A DNA stretch of 64,000 nt from Thalassotalea sp. G2M2-11. Lineage in GTDB: Bacteria > Pseudomonadota > Gammaproteobacteria > Enterobacterales > Alteromonadaceae. Below are positions 43,433 through 52,571 of this stretch, one piece after another. The notes beneath the pieces are model-generated. The model ran no database searches. It was not told where the DNA came from and saw only the letters and a program-made list of their open reading frames with translations. How positions within the stretch are numbered: the stretch's first letter is position 1; every line of letters starts with the position of its first letter. The position numbers and the translations under genes were made by a program. The stretch spans positions 124,001-188,000 of the forward strand of contig NZ_JADNYL010000001.1 in assembly GCF_017168195.1 (NCBI RefSeq). Direction: 5' to 3'.

Positions 43433-46399
43433 ATGGGATTTACCGAATTAAATAGTGTGGAACACTACATCATCCATCAAATGAGTGGCGTTAACCTTAA
43501 CACTAACCAAGTATCAGAGCCACAACCCACTTTTGGTGTTAAATGGCAATTCCAATCACCAGAGCAATTAGATCGTGGTGTAAATGAGGTGTTGGTTGAG
43601 TCTCAATTGGTTAAAGCGTTAATTCGACTTAATCCAGAGATTGAAGCTAATCTAAACTTAGCGGATGAAGTAATACATAAACTCCGTGCTATTTTAATTT
43701 CGGTAAATCAAGTTGGTTTGGTTAAAGCCAATGAAGAGTTTTTTGCTTGGATGACAGGTGAAAAGACTATGCCATTTGGGGAAAACAATCGCCATGTGCC
43801 TGTAAAACTAGTCGATTTTGAAGATTTAACTCGTAACGATTATGTTGTTACTAATCAATTCCGTATTCATCACAGAGAAACCAAAATACCCGATGTGGTA
43901 ATGATGATTAATGGTATTCCTGTGGTAGTAGGTGAAGCTAAAACACCTATTAGGCCATCGGTAAGCTGGTTAGATGGTGCTCATGAAATTCACCAAATTT
44001 ATGAACATTCAGTACCTCAGTTGTTCGTGCCAAATATATTATCCTTTGCCACAGAGGGCAAAGAGTTGTTCTATGGCGCAATTCGCTGCCCATTAGAGTT
44101 CTGGGCACCTTGGCGTATTGAGGACAATGATAATCAAATATCTAAAGCGTTAGGCTTAGCTGAAATTGGCAGAGAACTCACCGATTTACTTAGCCCCCAG
44201 CGTTTACTAGATATAATGCGTAACTTTTCATTGTTTACAACTAACAAGAAGAAACAACGTATTAAAGTTATCCCCCGCTTTCAGCAATATGAAGGGGCGA
44301 ACAAAATTGTTCAGCGAGTTATCGATGGTAAAATTAAAAAAGGCTTGATTTGGCACTTCCAAGGTTCAGGTAAGTCTTTGCTTATGGTGTTTGCCGCCCA
44401 AAAACTCAGACGAGCACCAGACTTAAAAAGCCCTACAGTCATCGTATTGGTCGATAGAATTGACCTCGATACACAGATAAGTGGAACCTTTAATGCCGCT
44501 GATGTAGCTAATGTTGCTACCACTGAGACGATTAAAGAACTACAACAAATGATTGAACGAGATACTCGCAAGATCATTATTTCGACAATTCATCGCTTTC
44601 GTGATGCAAAGCCAAATATGAATGATAGAGAAAATATCATTCTATTGGTGGATGAAGCTCACCGCACACAAGAAGGTGATCTGGGTCGCCAAATGCGTGC
44701 TGCATTGCCAAATGCTTTCTTATTTGGCTTGACCGGAACACCTGTAAATAAAGCTGATAAAAATACGTTTTGGGCATTTGGTTCAGAGGAAGATCAAGGT
44801 GGGTATATGTCTCGCTACACCTTCCACGACTCGATTCGAGATGAAGCTACATTACCTTTGCACTTTGAACCAAGGTTGGTTGATGTACATGTTGACAAGG
44901 AAGCTTTAGACAAAGCATTTGAAGAATTTAAAGAAAGTGCAGCACTAACTGACGAAGAAGCTGATGAGTTAAATAAGAAGTCAGCAAAGATGTCGGCTTT
45001 CTTAAAGTCACCAGAGCGTGTTGAAAAAATAGTAAAAGATATCGCTGAGCATTTTAAAGCTAAAGTGGCGCCACACGGCTTTAAGGGCATGATAGTAACA
45101 CCGGATCGCCATGCTTGTGTGCAGTACAAAGAGGAACTAGATAAATATTTCCCTGAAGAGGCCAGTAAAGTAGTTATATCTACCACTGCCAATGATGACC
45201 TTGAGTTCAAGCAAAAATGGGCTGTAGATAAAAGTCAGCAAGAAAAAATTGTTGATGAATACAATGACGCCACATCCGAGCTTAAATTTATCATTGTTAC
45301 TGCGAAGCTATTAACAGGGTTTGATGCACCGATTTGTCAAACCATGTATTTAGACAAATCATTAAAAGACCATACATTACTTCAGGCAATATGCCGAACT
45401 AATCGCTTATACCCACAGAAAACGTTTGGCTGTATCGTTGATTACTTTGGTGTGTTTGATGATGCAGCTAAAGCACTAGAATTTGATGAACAAAGCGTTA
45501 AGCAGGTAATCACCAACTTAGGTGATTTGCGCTCTAGGTTACCACAAGCAATGGATGATGCACTGAGGCACTTTGAAGGTGTTGACCGAACAATTGATGG
45601 TTTTGAAGGGCTAGAGGCAGCGCAAAATGCAATTAACTCAGATGAAAAGAAAGATGCCTTCGCAAAAGACTTTAAGTATTTGGCTAAGCTTTGGGAATCA
45701 CTTTCACCAGACAACGCCTTAGATAAACACAACCAAGATTATAAATGGTTAGCTCAAGTATTTGAGTCTGTTAAACCAGCGTCAGATAACATCGGTAAGA
45801 TGCTGTGGTTAGCTCTTGGCGCACAAACAACTCAGCTAATACATGAAAATATTCATGTTGGAGAAGTTCATACCTTAGATGAATTTGTCTTAGACGCTGA
45901 TGTGATTGAGAACATTTTCAATAATCCAGATCCTAAGAAAGTTAAGCAACTAGAAAAAGACTTAATTAAGCGCTTTGTCAAACATAGTGGTAATGCAAGC
46001 TTCAAGACACTTAGTGAACGATTAGAAGCCCTGAGAGATAAAGCTGAGAAAGGCTTAATCACTTCGATAGAGTTCGTTAAAGAGCTATGTGCTATTGCGA
46101 AAGAGACTGTACAAGCTGAAAAAGAATTAGAAGAAAAGCTAACAGAAAAATCGCCTAAAGCCGCATTAACGGAGCTTTTCCTTGAACTTAAAAACGATGA
46201 AACCCCTGCTGTAGTTGAGCGAATTGTAGCAGATATAGATGCCATCGTTAGAGTGGTTAACTTTCCGGGCTGGCAAAATACTGTTGGTGGAGAAAGAGAA
46301 GTACAAAAATCACTACGTAAAGCTCTTCTCAAGTACAAATTACATAAAGACCAAGCACTATTTGATAGAGCATACGCTTATATAAAGGAATATTACTAA
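43433..46399 (+). CDS. hsdR: Type I restriction-modification restriction subunit R
   Basis: Motor and nuclease subunit that translocates DNA and cuts it. The 988-residue protein has an N-terminal PD-(D/E)xK nuclease (D154, E168 and K170 in IPDVV and GEAKTP), then superfamily 2 helicase motifs: Walker A QGSGKS (310-315), DEAH in LLVDEAHRTQ, FGLTGTP, and ICRTNRLYP later. A helical C-terminal region (about 780-988) should contact HsdM. All catalytic motifs appear intact. The ATPase gene follows after 1 bp. Confidence 0.95.
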   Translation: MGFTELNSVEHYIIHQMSGVNLNTNQVSEPQPTFGVKWQFQSPEQLDRGVNEVLVESQLVKALIRLNPEIEANLNLADEVIHKLRAILISVNQVGLVKANEEFFAWMTGEKTMPFGENNRHVPVKLVDFEDLTRNDYVVTNQFRIHHRETKIPDVVMMINGIPVVVGEAKTPIRPSVSWLDGAHEIHQIYEHSVPQLFVPNILSFATEGKELFYGAIRCPLEFWAPWRIEDNDNQISKALGLAEIGRELTDLLSPQRLLDIMRNFSLFTTNKKKQRIKVIPRFQQYEGANKIVQRVIDGKIKKGLIWHFQGSGKSLLMVFAAQKLRRAPDLKSPTVIVLVDRIDLDTQISGTFNAADVANVATTETIKELQQMIERDTRKIIISTIHRFRDAKPNMNDRENIILLVDEAHRTQEGDLGRQMRAALPNAFLFGLTGTPVNKADKNTFWAFGSEEDQGGYMSRYTFHDSIRDEATLPLHFEPRLVDVHVDKEALDKAFEEFKESAALTDEEADELNKKSAKMSAFLKSPERVEKIVKDIAEHFKAKVAPHGFKGMIVTPDRHACVQYKEELDKYFPEEASKVVISTTANDDLEFKQKWAVDKSQQEKIVDEYNDATSELKFIIVTAKLLTGFDAPICQTMYLDKSLKDHTLLQAICRTNRLYPQKTFGCIVDYFGVFDDAAKALEFDEQSVKQVITNLGDLRSRLPQAMDDALRHFEGVDRTIDGFEGLEAAQNAINSDEKKDAFAKDFKYLAKLWESLSPDNALDKHNQDYKWLAQVFESVKPASDNIGKMLWLALGAQTTQLIHENIHVGEVHTLDEFVLDADVIENIFNNPDPKKVKQLEKDLIKRFVKHSGNASFKTLSERLEALRDKAEKGLITSIEFVKELCAIAKETVQAEKELEEKLTEKSPKAALTELFLELKNDETPAVVERIVADIDAIVRVVNFPGWQNTVGGEREVQKSLRKALLKYKLHKDQALFDRAYAYIKEYY

Positions 46400-46400
46400 A

Positions 46401-48215
46401 ATGACAGCGATTTCTTTACCCTTACCGGGCAATGTGCTGCACACTGAAGAACAGGTTTTAGAGTTTGATAAAATCGCTACTTTTATTGGTGGAAACGGCT
46501 CTGGTAAATCATCAATTCTAAAATCAATATTTGATGAAAAACTGAAGCCAGCAAGCACTCGATATCAAGATTATAAGATTGTCTGTTTCTCCTCTGGACA
46601 GAATGAGAGTTATTCAAAAGACTTTGGCGAACACCTTAACAGTGAGCGCTTTAAGAAGAATGCTTTAAATCTAGACTGCTTTTATTACGACAAAATATGG
46701 TCAAAATTATTAATATTCTTAGCGTCTACAACGAAACCAGAAGGGCTTGTCCGTAGCTTTCTAAAACAAAACAATTATGTCATTGAAAGCGAATTGGATG
46801 AGGATTTGTCTACAAAGTTGTCTTTTCAAGTAAAAGTTGGGCAGCAATATGTTGAATTAGTTAAAGGTGAATTAGTTGATGAGGCCAACGGTAAAGTTGA
46901 TGTTGTTACAAATAAAGCCTATCACCAAACGCTATATAACTTTATTAAGACCTTAATAGATAATTCGTATGACTTCGAGGAGCCTCTCAAACAAACATCT
47001 ATTGAACTTACTCAAGAATCGTTAGCCGATATCTCTTTTGAAAGAGATACCGATGCTCCTTTTGATTCAACTATTATGTTTTTCACACAAGCAGCAGACA
47101 ATGATTATTTTATTGTTAAAGAATCGTGTAATTTAACATTTGTTAAACAGATTGAAGGCACGCAGGATAAAGTTCTAAGCTTAGAAGAATTGAGTGACGG
47201 TGAGTACCAATTACTGTTTCTTAACGCGCTAATTGACCTGTTCGACACAAACAATACTATTTTCTTACTAGATGAAGCAGATTCTCATCTTCACTATGAA
47301 AATATTGATAAGTTATGGACCATATTTAACGACGCCCAAGGTAGAGTAATTTCTACAACCCATTTATTAGACTCTATTTCTAAGGCTGGTGTAAAACGAA
47401 TTAGAGTAGTAGAAAATGGGAAGGTCAAGCCGTCAGAAGATCCACTGAATCTGGTAAAGCGATTAGAGACTTTATCTGATATTGAGGCAGTTTTGTACAA
47501 AGTCGTTTCTATGTATAAAAATGTTGTAATAATGGATTGCGTGAATGATTGGGAAATTTTTAAGTTACTTGTTTATAGAAAGTTGGCTGTAAACGAGGAA
47601 AAGCAAAAAGAGCTAACTGAATTCTTTTCAGATTTTATTTGTGTAGGAATACCTTCGAGCTTCAATGGTGCTCAAAATGATAACTTTGCAGACACAAAGA
47701 TAAATTGGTGCATCAATTTTTGTAGATTTTTATATAAATCTAAAGGAAGTACTCAGCAGGCATTTATGATTTGTGATAGAGATGAACTTGCTCTTGCTAG
47801 TATAGATACTAAAAATGCAGCTAGACCCTTCAATGTAAATGGTATCAAAGTTAGCTCAACGACCCCCCTTAAAAAGTGCCATTTATTATCTTGGTGGAGA
47901 AGGGAAATTAAACACTACCTACTCTCATTTACCGCATTAGAAAGTAATATAGATAAGATAAATGAGCAATTAGCACCTGCCTGCCAACTAAAAGAAAAAG
48001 AGAATGGTGATTTGGGAATTAAAGGAGCTTTTAATAATAATCTTGCAACTTTACCTTCCGAGCTAATAAAGAAAACTGTCGACCCATTTATAAGTAAAGA
48101 AGATAAATTGTTCTGTGTTGACACTTGTCGGTCATATGTTGAAAAGATCCCTCGTGAAGAGATCAGTAGTGACATTGAAAAAATGTACATGTATTTGGTA
48201 GCAAACAATGAATAA
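46401..48215 (+). CDS. ABC-type AAA ATPase with degenerate TOPRIM-like C-terminus (OLD-like)
   Basis: A 604-residue protein. It has Walker A (GGNGSGKSS, 30-38), an ABC signature-like ELSDGEYQLL (263-272), Walker B (FLLDEADSHL, 288-297) and the H-loop STTH, as in SMC/OLD ATPases. The C-terminal part resembles TOPRIM: VVIMDCVNDWEIF stands where VEGxxD is expected (Asp in place of Glu), and CDRDEL and WWRREIKHYLL follow as in OLD nucleases. It may be a nuclease sensor for phage or for failed restriction. It overlaps the next gene by 8 bp. Confidence 0.8.
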   Translation: MTAISLPLPGNVLHTEEQVLEFDKIATFIGGNGSGKSSILKSIFDEKLKPASTRYQDYKIVCFSSGQNESYSKDFGEHLNSERFKKNALNLDCFYYDKIWSKLLIFLASTTKPEGLVRSFLKQNNYVIESELDEDLSTKLSFQVKVGQQYVELVKGELVDEANGKVDVVTNKAYHQTLYNFIKTLIDNSYDFEEPLKQTSIELTQESLADISFERDTDAPFDSTIMFFTQAADNDYFIVKESCNLTFVKQIEGTQDKVLSLEELSDGEYQLLFLNALIDLFDTNNTIFLLDEADSHLHYENIDKLWTIFNDAQGRVISTTHLLDSISKAGVKRIRVVENGKVKPSEDPLNLVKRLETLSDIEAVLYKVVSMYKNVVIMDCVNDWEIFKLLVYRKLAVNEEKQKELTEFFSDFICVGIPSSFNGAQNDNFADTKINWCINFCRFLYKSKGSTQQAFMICDRDELALASIDTKNAARPFNVNGIKVSSTTPLKKCHLLSWWRREIKHYLLSFTALESNIDKINEQLAPACQLKEKENGDLGIKGAFNNNLATLPSELIKKTVDPFISKEDKLFCVDTCRSYVEKIPREEISSDIEKMYMYLVANNE

Positions 48216-50094
48216 TAATGAAGATAAGCTTTTTAAAGTTGCCGAGTATATTAGGAAAGACTCTGGCGTAAACAATGCTATAGACGCAATGGAACAATTA
48301 TCGTTACTTCTCTTATTTCATTGCGTTATTAATCAACGCGAATTTAAAGGGGAGCTTCTTGATAGCCAATATTATTTTGATGAGTTTTGGCAGGCTCAAA
48401 GTGTTAGAAACTTCTCTCACATAAGAGATGTTTTTTCAAATGCTATAAATAGAAGTTCAAATAACTTGTTTTTTGAATATAAAAATATAGAGGAAATATT
48501 TGATTCAATTCCTTTTAAGTTGCGCTCCAATAAGATATTTAGAGTTGTTGTAGAGCTACTTAGCCAAATAGAAATCAACGATAATTTAGCATTTGCATAC
48601 GACAAACTAATTACCAATATGATAATTGGTTCAGTTTCCTCTGGTGTTTATCACACCCCTAGTTCAGTAGTAAAAGCGATTGTTACTGTTATGGAACTGA
48701 AAGGCTCTCCATCTATTTTTGATCCTGCTATGGGGACTGGACGTTTTTTAATTGAAGCCAACAAGTTACTAGAAGAAAGCTCTAGTTCAAATCATAAATT
48801 TAACAATATCGTTGGAAACGATATTTCTCCTTTTGCTCACTTGGTAGGAACTCTAAATTTATTACTTAACGATGTTACCGTCAGTAATATTTCACTTAAG
48901 GATTCTTTACTTGAACAGGATGATAGGCGATTTGATTATATACTGTCCGGAATTCCTTTTGGAAAAGTGAATGACATAAATAAATATGATTATTTCCAGC
49001 TTGGACAAGCATCCAGCTTAGAGGAGATGTTTCTTGACATAATAATGCGAAAGCTCCAACGAGGAGGAAAAGCGGCTGTCATTGTTCCTGACAGTATATT
49101 GTTTAAAAAGGGGCATTGGGTCGAATATTTGAGAAAAAAACTATTAACTGAGTTCGATTTACATTCAATTCTCAGTATACCCAAGGGGATGTTAGATTCT
49201 TACAAAGGCGGTAAAGCAAGTGTTTTATTTTTCAGCAATCAGTCTCCTAGCGAAGATATTTGGTATTATGAGCTTCAAAATGCGAGACCATCAAACAAGC
49301 GAAGCTCTATCAATGAAGACGACTTTCAAGAATTTACGTCTTTATTTAGTTCAAGAAAGAATACCCCGAATTCCTGTTTGATCTCTAAACAAGAGATTTT
49401 CGATGATAGTTCATTTAACCTATTACTCTCGCTACCACAAAAAGAAGAAAGCAGCTTTAAGTATAGAAAGTCTGAAATTGTAAGTTCATTAAAAAATGAG
49501 CAGTTATCTTTAAATAAGTTGTTGGATAATCACTTTGATACTATTACCAAAGAATTTGACGTCGAATATATAAATAAGGTTACTATCGGCAGCATTTCAA
49601 ACATTAAAACGGGCAATAACCTAAATAAGTCAGAAGTTTCAACAACTGGAAGCTTCCCCGTTTACGGTGGAAATGGAATTATTGGTTACTACCACGAATC
49701 CAACAGAAGTCGTGATACGATTATTATAGGTAAGGTTGGTACACATTGTGGCAATATTCACTTTTCTTTGACACCCTACTGGCTAACAAGCAATGCTTTA
49801 AGCTTAGAGGTTAAAGAGCCAAACGTTATCTATACTCCTTATCTTGCCCATGTTTTAAAGTGTTTGGAATTGAATAAACTCTCTAGAGGTACAGCTCAGA
49901 AGTTTATTGCCATAGAGAGGCTAAAAAGCCTTGAGGTGTCATTGCCTACATTTGAACAACAAGTTGAGCTGAGCAATTGGTTTACGACGTTAGAAGAGAA
50001 CAAGTCTGCAATTCAACGTCTATTACTCAATTTTACTGATAGTCTTGATAGCGTTACGAGTAATTCAATTGTCGAAAAAGCTCTAAAGCGTTAG
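48208..50094 (+). CDS. N6-DNA methylase-like protein fused to a specificity domain, motif IV lost
   Basis: A 628-residue protein. Residues 146-260 resemble an HsdM core: GVYHTPSSVV, motif I FDPAMGTGRFL (171-181), and LSGIPFGK (246-253) where NPPF is expected. The catalytic Asn-Pro is therefore replaced by Gly-Ile. The C-terminal part (about 460-600) looks like an HsdS half: ISNIKTGNNLNKS, YGGNGIIGYY, and EVSLPTFEQQVELSNW. It may recognise DNA or hold SAM without methylating. It lies in the operon between the ATPase gene and a membrane-anchored protein gene. Confidence 0.82.
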   Translation: MNNNEDKLFKVAEYIRKDSGVNNAIDAMEQLSLLLLFHCVINQREFKGELLDSQYYFDEFWQAQSVRNFSHIRDVFSNAINRSSNNLFFEYKNIEEIFDSIPFKLRSNKIFRVVVELLSQIEINDNLAFAYDKLITNMIIGSVSSGVYHTPSSVVKAIVTVMELKGSPSIFDPAMGTGRFLIEANKLLEESSSSNHKFNNIVGNDISPFAHLVGTLNLLLNDVTVSNISLKDSLLEQDDRRFDYILSGIPFGKVNDINKYDYFQLGQASSLEEMFLDIIMRKLQRGGKAAVIVPDSILFKKGHWVEYLRKKLLTEFDLHSILSIPKGMLDSYKGGKASVLFFSNQSPSEDIWYYELQNARPSNKRSSINEDDFQEFTSLFSSRKNTPNSCLISKQEIFDDSSFNLLLSLPQKEESSFKYRKSEIVSSLKNEQLSLNKLLDNHFDTITKEFDVEYINKVTIGSISNIKTGNNLNKSEVSTTGSFPVYGGNGIIGYYHESNRSRDTIIIGKVGTHCGNIHFSLTPYWLTSNALSLEVKEPNVIYTPYLAHVLKCLELNKLSRGTAQKFIAIERLKSLEVSLPTFEQQVELSNWFTTLEENKSAIQRLLLNFTDSLDSVTSNSIVEKALKR

Positions 50095-50111
50095 GTTATG
50101 TTGGGGGAAAC

Positions 50112-51026
50112 ATGAACTGGTTGTCGGACACTAACTCATTAATCGGTATTGTATCTGGACTAATTGCTATTTATACAGCCTTTGCTGTTTGGAAAAAGCA
50201 GCAAGGCAAAAAAAAAGAACAAGTTGAATCTATTAAGTGCCCTGCTGAACGATTTCTTAAATTGTTTGAGTCTCATGGTGTTTCAAGAAGCCAAATTTCA
50301 GGCTTCTTCGGACATGGTTTATCCATAGCTGATTGCTCTTCGTCTGATAAGTTAATAGAAAAAATAACTGAGGAGATACTACGTGATGCAGCAGAGCTGT
50401 TTGGTATTAACTTAGAATGGCTGCATGGCGCATCTGAAGAGGTTTACAAAGTTCATCATTTTTATAAAAATCCACAGAAGTGTATCCAGTTTATAAATAC
50501 TCTTAAATCTACAGGAAATGAGCTTTCCGGATATGCTTTAAGACCCGACAACTCGGTCCCTTTAGATAGTTACACTTCCGCTATAGTTATTCTAGAAAAC
50601 ATTGGTCAAATAAACGAAAAACCTGTAAATAGACTGCACGTTCTAGGCGGCTGGGTTCATACATACTGGAGATGCCGAGGCTACTATGCAGCTTGTGCAT
50701 CGATAGCTATGAATAATGATATTTGGCTAGTTGGTAAAACGTGTAACAATTCGTGGCTTACAAAATTTTCTTCTGGAGAATGCCTACCTGAATATGAATT
50801 TGATCTTGCTAGTTTTTGCTTTGAGTTAAGCGAAGCTTGGTACGTCGATGAGTTTTTGGAAACACCCAGAAAATACCTTCAAGATGTTTCTCCTGAAGAA
50901 AACAACTTTGGGTTGAACTCAGCAATTGAGCTATGGCTTAAGTTAGAAAGCCAAGGCTACATGTGTGTTGACAAATATTCTAATAAGCAAAGAATAAGAG
51001 ATGCCTTCTTGAGCTATAAAATTTAG
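50112..51026 (+). CDS. Unknown membrane-anchored protein at the end of the restriction operon
   Basis: A 304-residue protein with one N-terminal helix (about 9-27: SLIGIVSGLIAIYTAFAVW) and a soluble remainder. Residues 45-115 look like a helix-turn-helix of the XRE kind (FESHGVSRSQISGFFG, then FGINLEWLHGASEE). The C-terminal region (about 160-300) is not recognised. GGGGG stands 9 bp ahead of the ATG, and the gap to the preceding gene is 17 bp. It could link the system to the membrane. The function is open. Confidence 0.6.
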   Translation: MNWLSDTNSLIGIVSGLIAIYTAFAVWKKQQGKKKEQVESIKCPAERFLKLFESHGVSRSQISGFFGHGLSIADCSSSDKLIEKITEEILRDAAELFGINLEWLHGASEEVYKVHHFYKNPQKCIQFINTLKSTGNELSGYALRPDNSVPLDSYTSAIVILENIGQINEKPVNRLHVLGGWVHTYWRCRGYYAACASIAMNNDIWLVGKTCNNSWLTKFSSGECLPEYEFDLASFCFELSEAWYVDEFLETPRKYLQDVSPEENNFGLNSAIELWLKLESQGYMCVDKYSNKQRIRDAFLSYKI

Positions 51027-51028
51027 TC

Positions 51029-52243
51029 TCAGCTCCAAATACTTTTTAGCCAGTTAAATACTCTCGTAAAGATGCTAATTTTGGTATGAGTTTCTTTTAT
51101 TGATAAGTTCCTAAATAAATCCTCAACCGAAATTTCTTTATTTATTAGCTTTAAACCTGATTCTTTATCCAAAATACTTTCAACTAGATATGCCCCTGCT
51201 TTATCTAAATACGAGAACTTTAATCTATCTTTTTGACTATATTTCCATACATTACTTAAATAATGCATCGCTGCCAAAGCCCTTTTACGCGTTGGAGTTT
51301 GCTGTTCGATTAATTCAATCTGAATATATTCTGACTGCGTAACTAATGAACTACATTGATATCCTTTTGCCATTAACCCAGAAATAATTGAAAACAATAT
51401 TTGGTCATCTCTGTGCTCCCTGCGAGTGTTTATGTAATTTGAAATACCTAAAATGTTATCAACATTGAAAATTACTCTCGCTAATCTGACCGCGTTAAAC
51501 GTAGATAAGATATCTTCAAGCAAATTATCCAACTCACCTCTGGAAAGTGACGCTTTTTTTTCGCCATTTTTATATGACACATTGATCATATTTTGCTGGA
51601 TCTGAAAATTTAAATGTTGCGCTATGTTTCTCACTTGATTTAGCAAGATATCATCTTTTGTGAAGGTTAAATGTCTCGATAACTTGTCCGAGCTTTTTAA
51701 CTCATCGACTATTCCTCCAAACTCAACTCCTTTAGTAAAATCAAACTCTTTGTTACGGCTGACTTTTAGAATAAAGCGAAGCTCTTTTAAAATTGGCTGA
51801 ATGCATGCTTCGATAATGGTACCTATCTGTCGAAAGGACTCGAATGCAAAGTCTGATAACCCTAAATCATCCTTGCTAGCTTCCGCATGAACAGTACTCC
51901 AGTAAATCTTTAACCCTTCAGATACTTCAAACTCCATCGCTGCACAAGCTTCGTAACACGCTTCAGGGTTAGTCTTTTTCGCATCTCTATAAATTTCTAG
52001 AACATTTTTGAATAGTGCAAAACTGTTAGGGTTTTGCTTTAGCAACATACAATTATCGGCTTCAGGAGGAAGCGAATCTAGAGCAAAATCGTTTAGCAAG
52101 TTTTCATTTTCGAAAAATGGATTCAATATTGTGATTATTTGCTTCTTTATCTCATCAGAGTCTATCCCTGCCTTAGCCATTTCTTGGAATGGTATTTTAC
52201 CTATTCCTGACAACACTCTTTCTTGAAAATCTAACACTGCCAA
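51029..52243 (-). CDS. Unknown protein with HEPN-like Rx4H motif
   Basis: A 404-residue, mainly helical protein, convergent with the restriction operon and ending 2 bp from it. R205-N-I-A-Q-H210 in NQVRNIAQHLNF has the R-polar-x3-H form typical of HEPN ribonucleases, which act as toxins or abortive-infection effectors. The rest is not recognised. HEPN nucleases often sit beside restriction systems. The motif is short, so this is a suggestion and not an assignment. No partner antitoxin (such as a MNT nucleotidyltransferase) is seen. Confidence 0.6.
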   Translation of the reverse strand: MAVLDFQERVLSGIGKIPFQEMAKAGIDSDEIKKQIITILNPFFENENLLNDFALDSLPPEADNCMLLKQNPNSFALFKNVLEIYRDAKKTNPEACYEACAAMEFEVSEGLKIYWSTVHAEASKDDLGLSDFAFESFRQIGTIIEACIQPILKELRFILKVSRNKEFDFTKGVEFGGIVDELKSSDKLSRHLTFTKDDILLNQVRNIAQHLNFQIQQNMINVSYKNGEKKASLSRGELDNLLEDILSTFNAVRLARVIFNVDNILGISNYINTRREHRDDQILFSIISGLMAKGYQCSSLVTQSEYIQIELIEQQTPTRKRALAAMHYLSNVWKYSQKDRLKFSYLDKAGAYLVESILDKESGLKLINKEISVEDLFRNLSIKETHTKISIFTRVFNWLKSIWS

Positions 52244-52570
52244 TTCATATCCCTGTGAACACTACTTTGCTTGAACCGATATAATAACGTATTGATAAGA
52301 AATAGTTCCATTCAATTAAATCATGAAGTTAAAAATGCATTTTCAACAATCTCATTATTATCAGAAGAACTGCTGAACTTTTAATCCACTCTATTCAAAT
52401 TGCTTAGATTGCTAAAGATATTAGCCCAATCTAATAATATTTATACCACCTAATATTCCTTTGAAATTAACCATAAAAAACAGCAAATTATACTAGGCTG
52501 CTATTTGAGATTTTAACCACTCTATGTTGTCATATTTCTGCCAATGATTTGATTATTAAGAGAGGTTAAA
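52244..52570. other. AT-rich region ahead of integrase 2
   Basis: A 327-bp stretch without a gene. The one clear feature is the long inverted repeat at 52511-52571 that ends at the integrase start codon. It must also contain the promoter of the convergent operon's minus-strand neighbour (starting at 52243). Confidence 0.6.
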
Positions 52571-52571
52571 A
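52511..52571. promoter_or_regulatory. Inverted repeat covering the ribosome site of integrase 2
   Basis: TTTTAACCACTCT (52511-52523) and AGAGAGGTTAAAA (52559-52571) are 13-bp arms with one mismatch. The right arm includes the ribosome site and the first base of the ATG, the same design as at integrase 1. Confidence 0.6.

Noticed and set aside
45868-46338. Minus-strand open frame inside hsdR
   Set aside because: Ser/Leu-rich antisense shadow without a ribosome site, entirely within a well-supported gene.
37164-50094. BREX or DISARM system
   Set aside because: There is no PglZ, BrxC or BrxL, and no DrmA/DrmB. The core genes are those of type I restriction.
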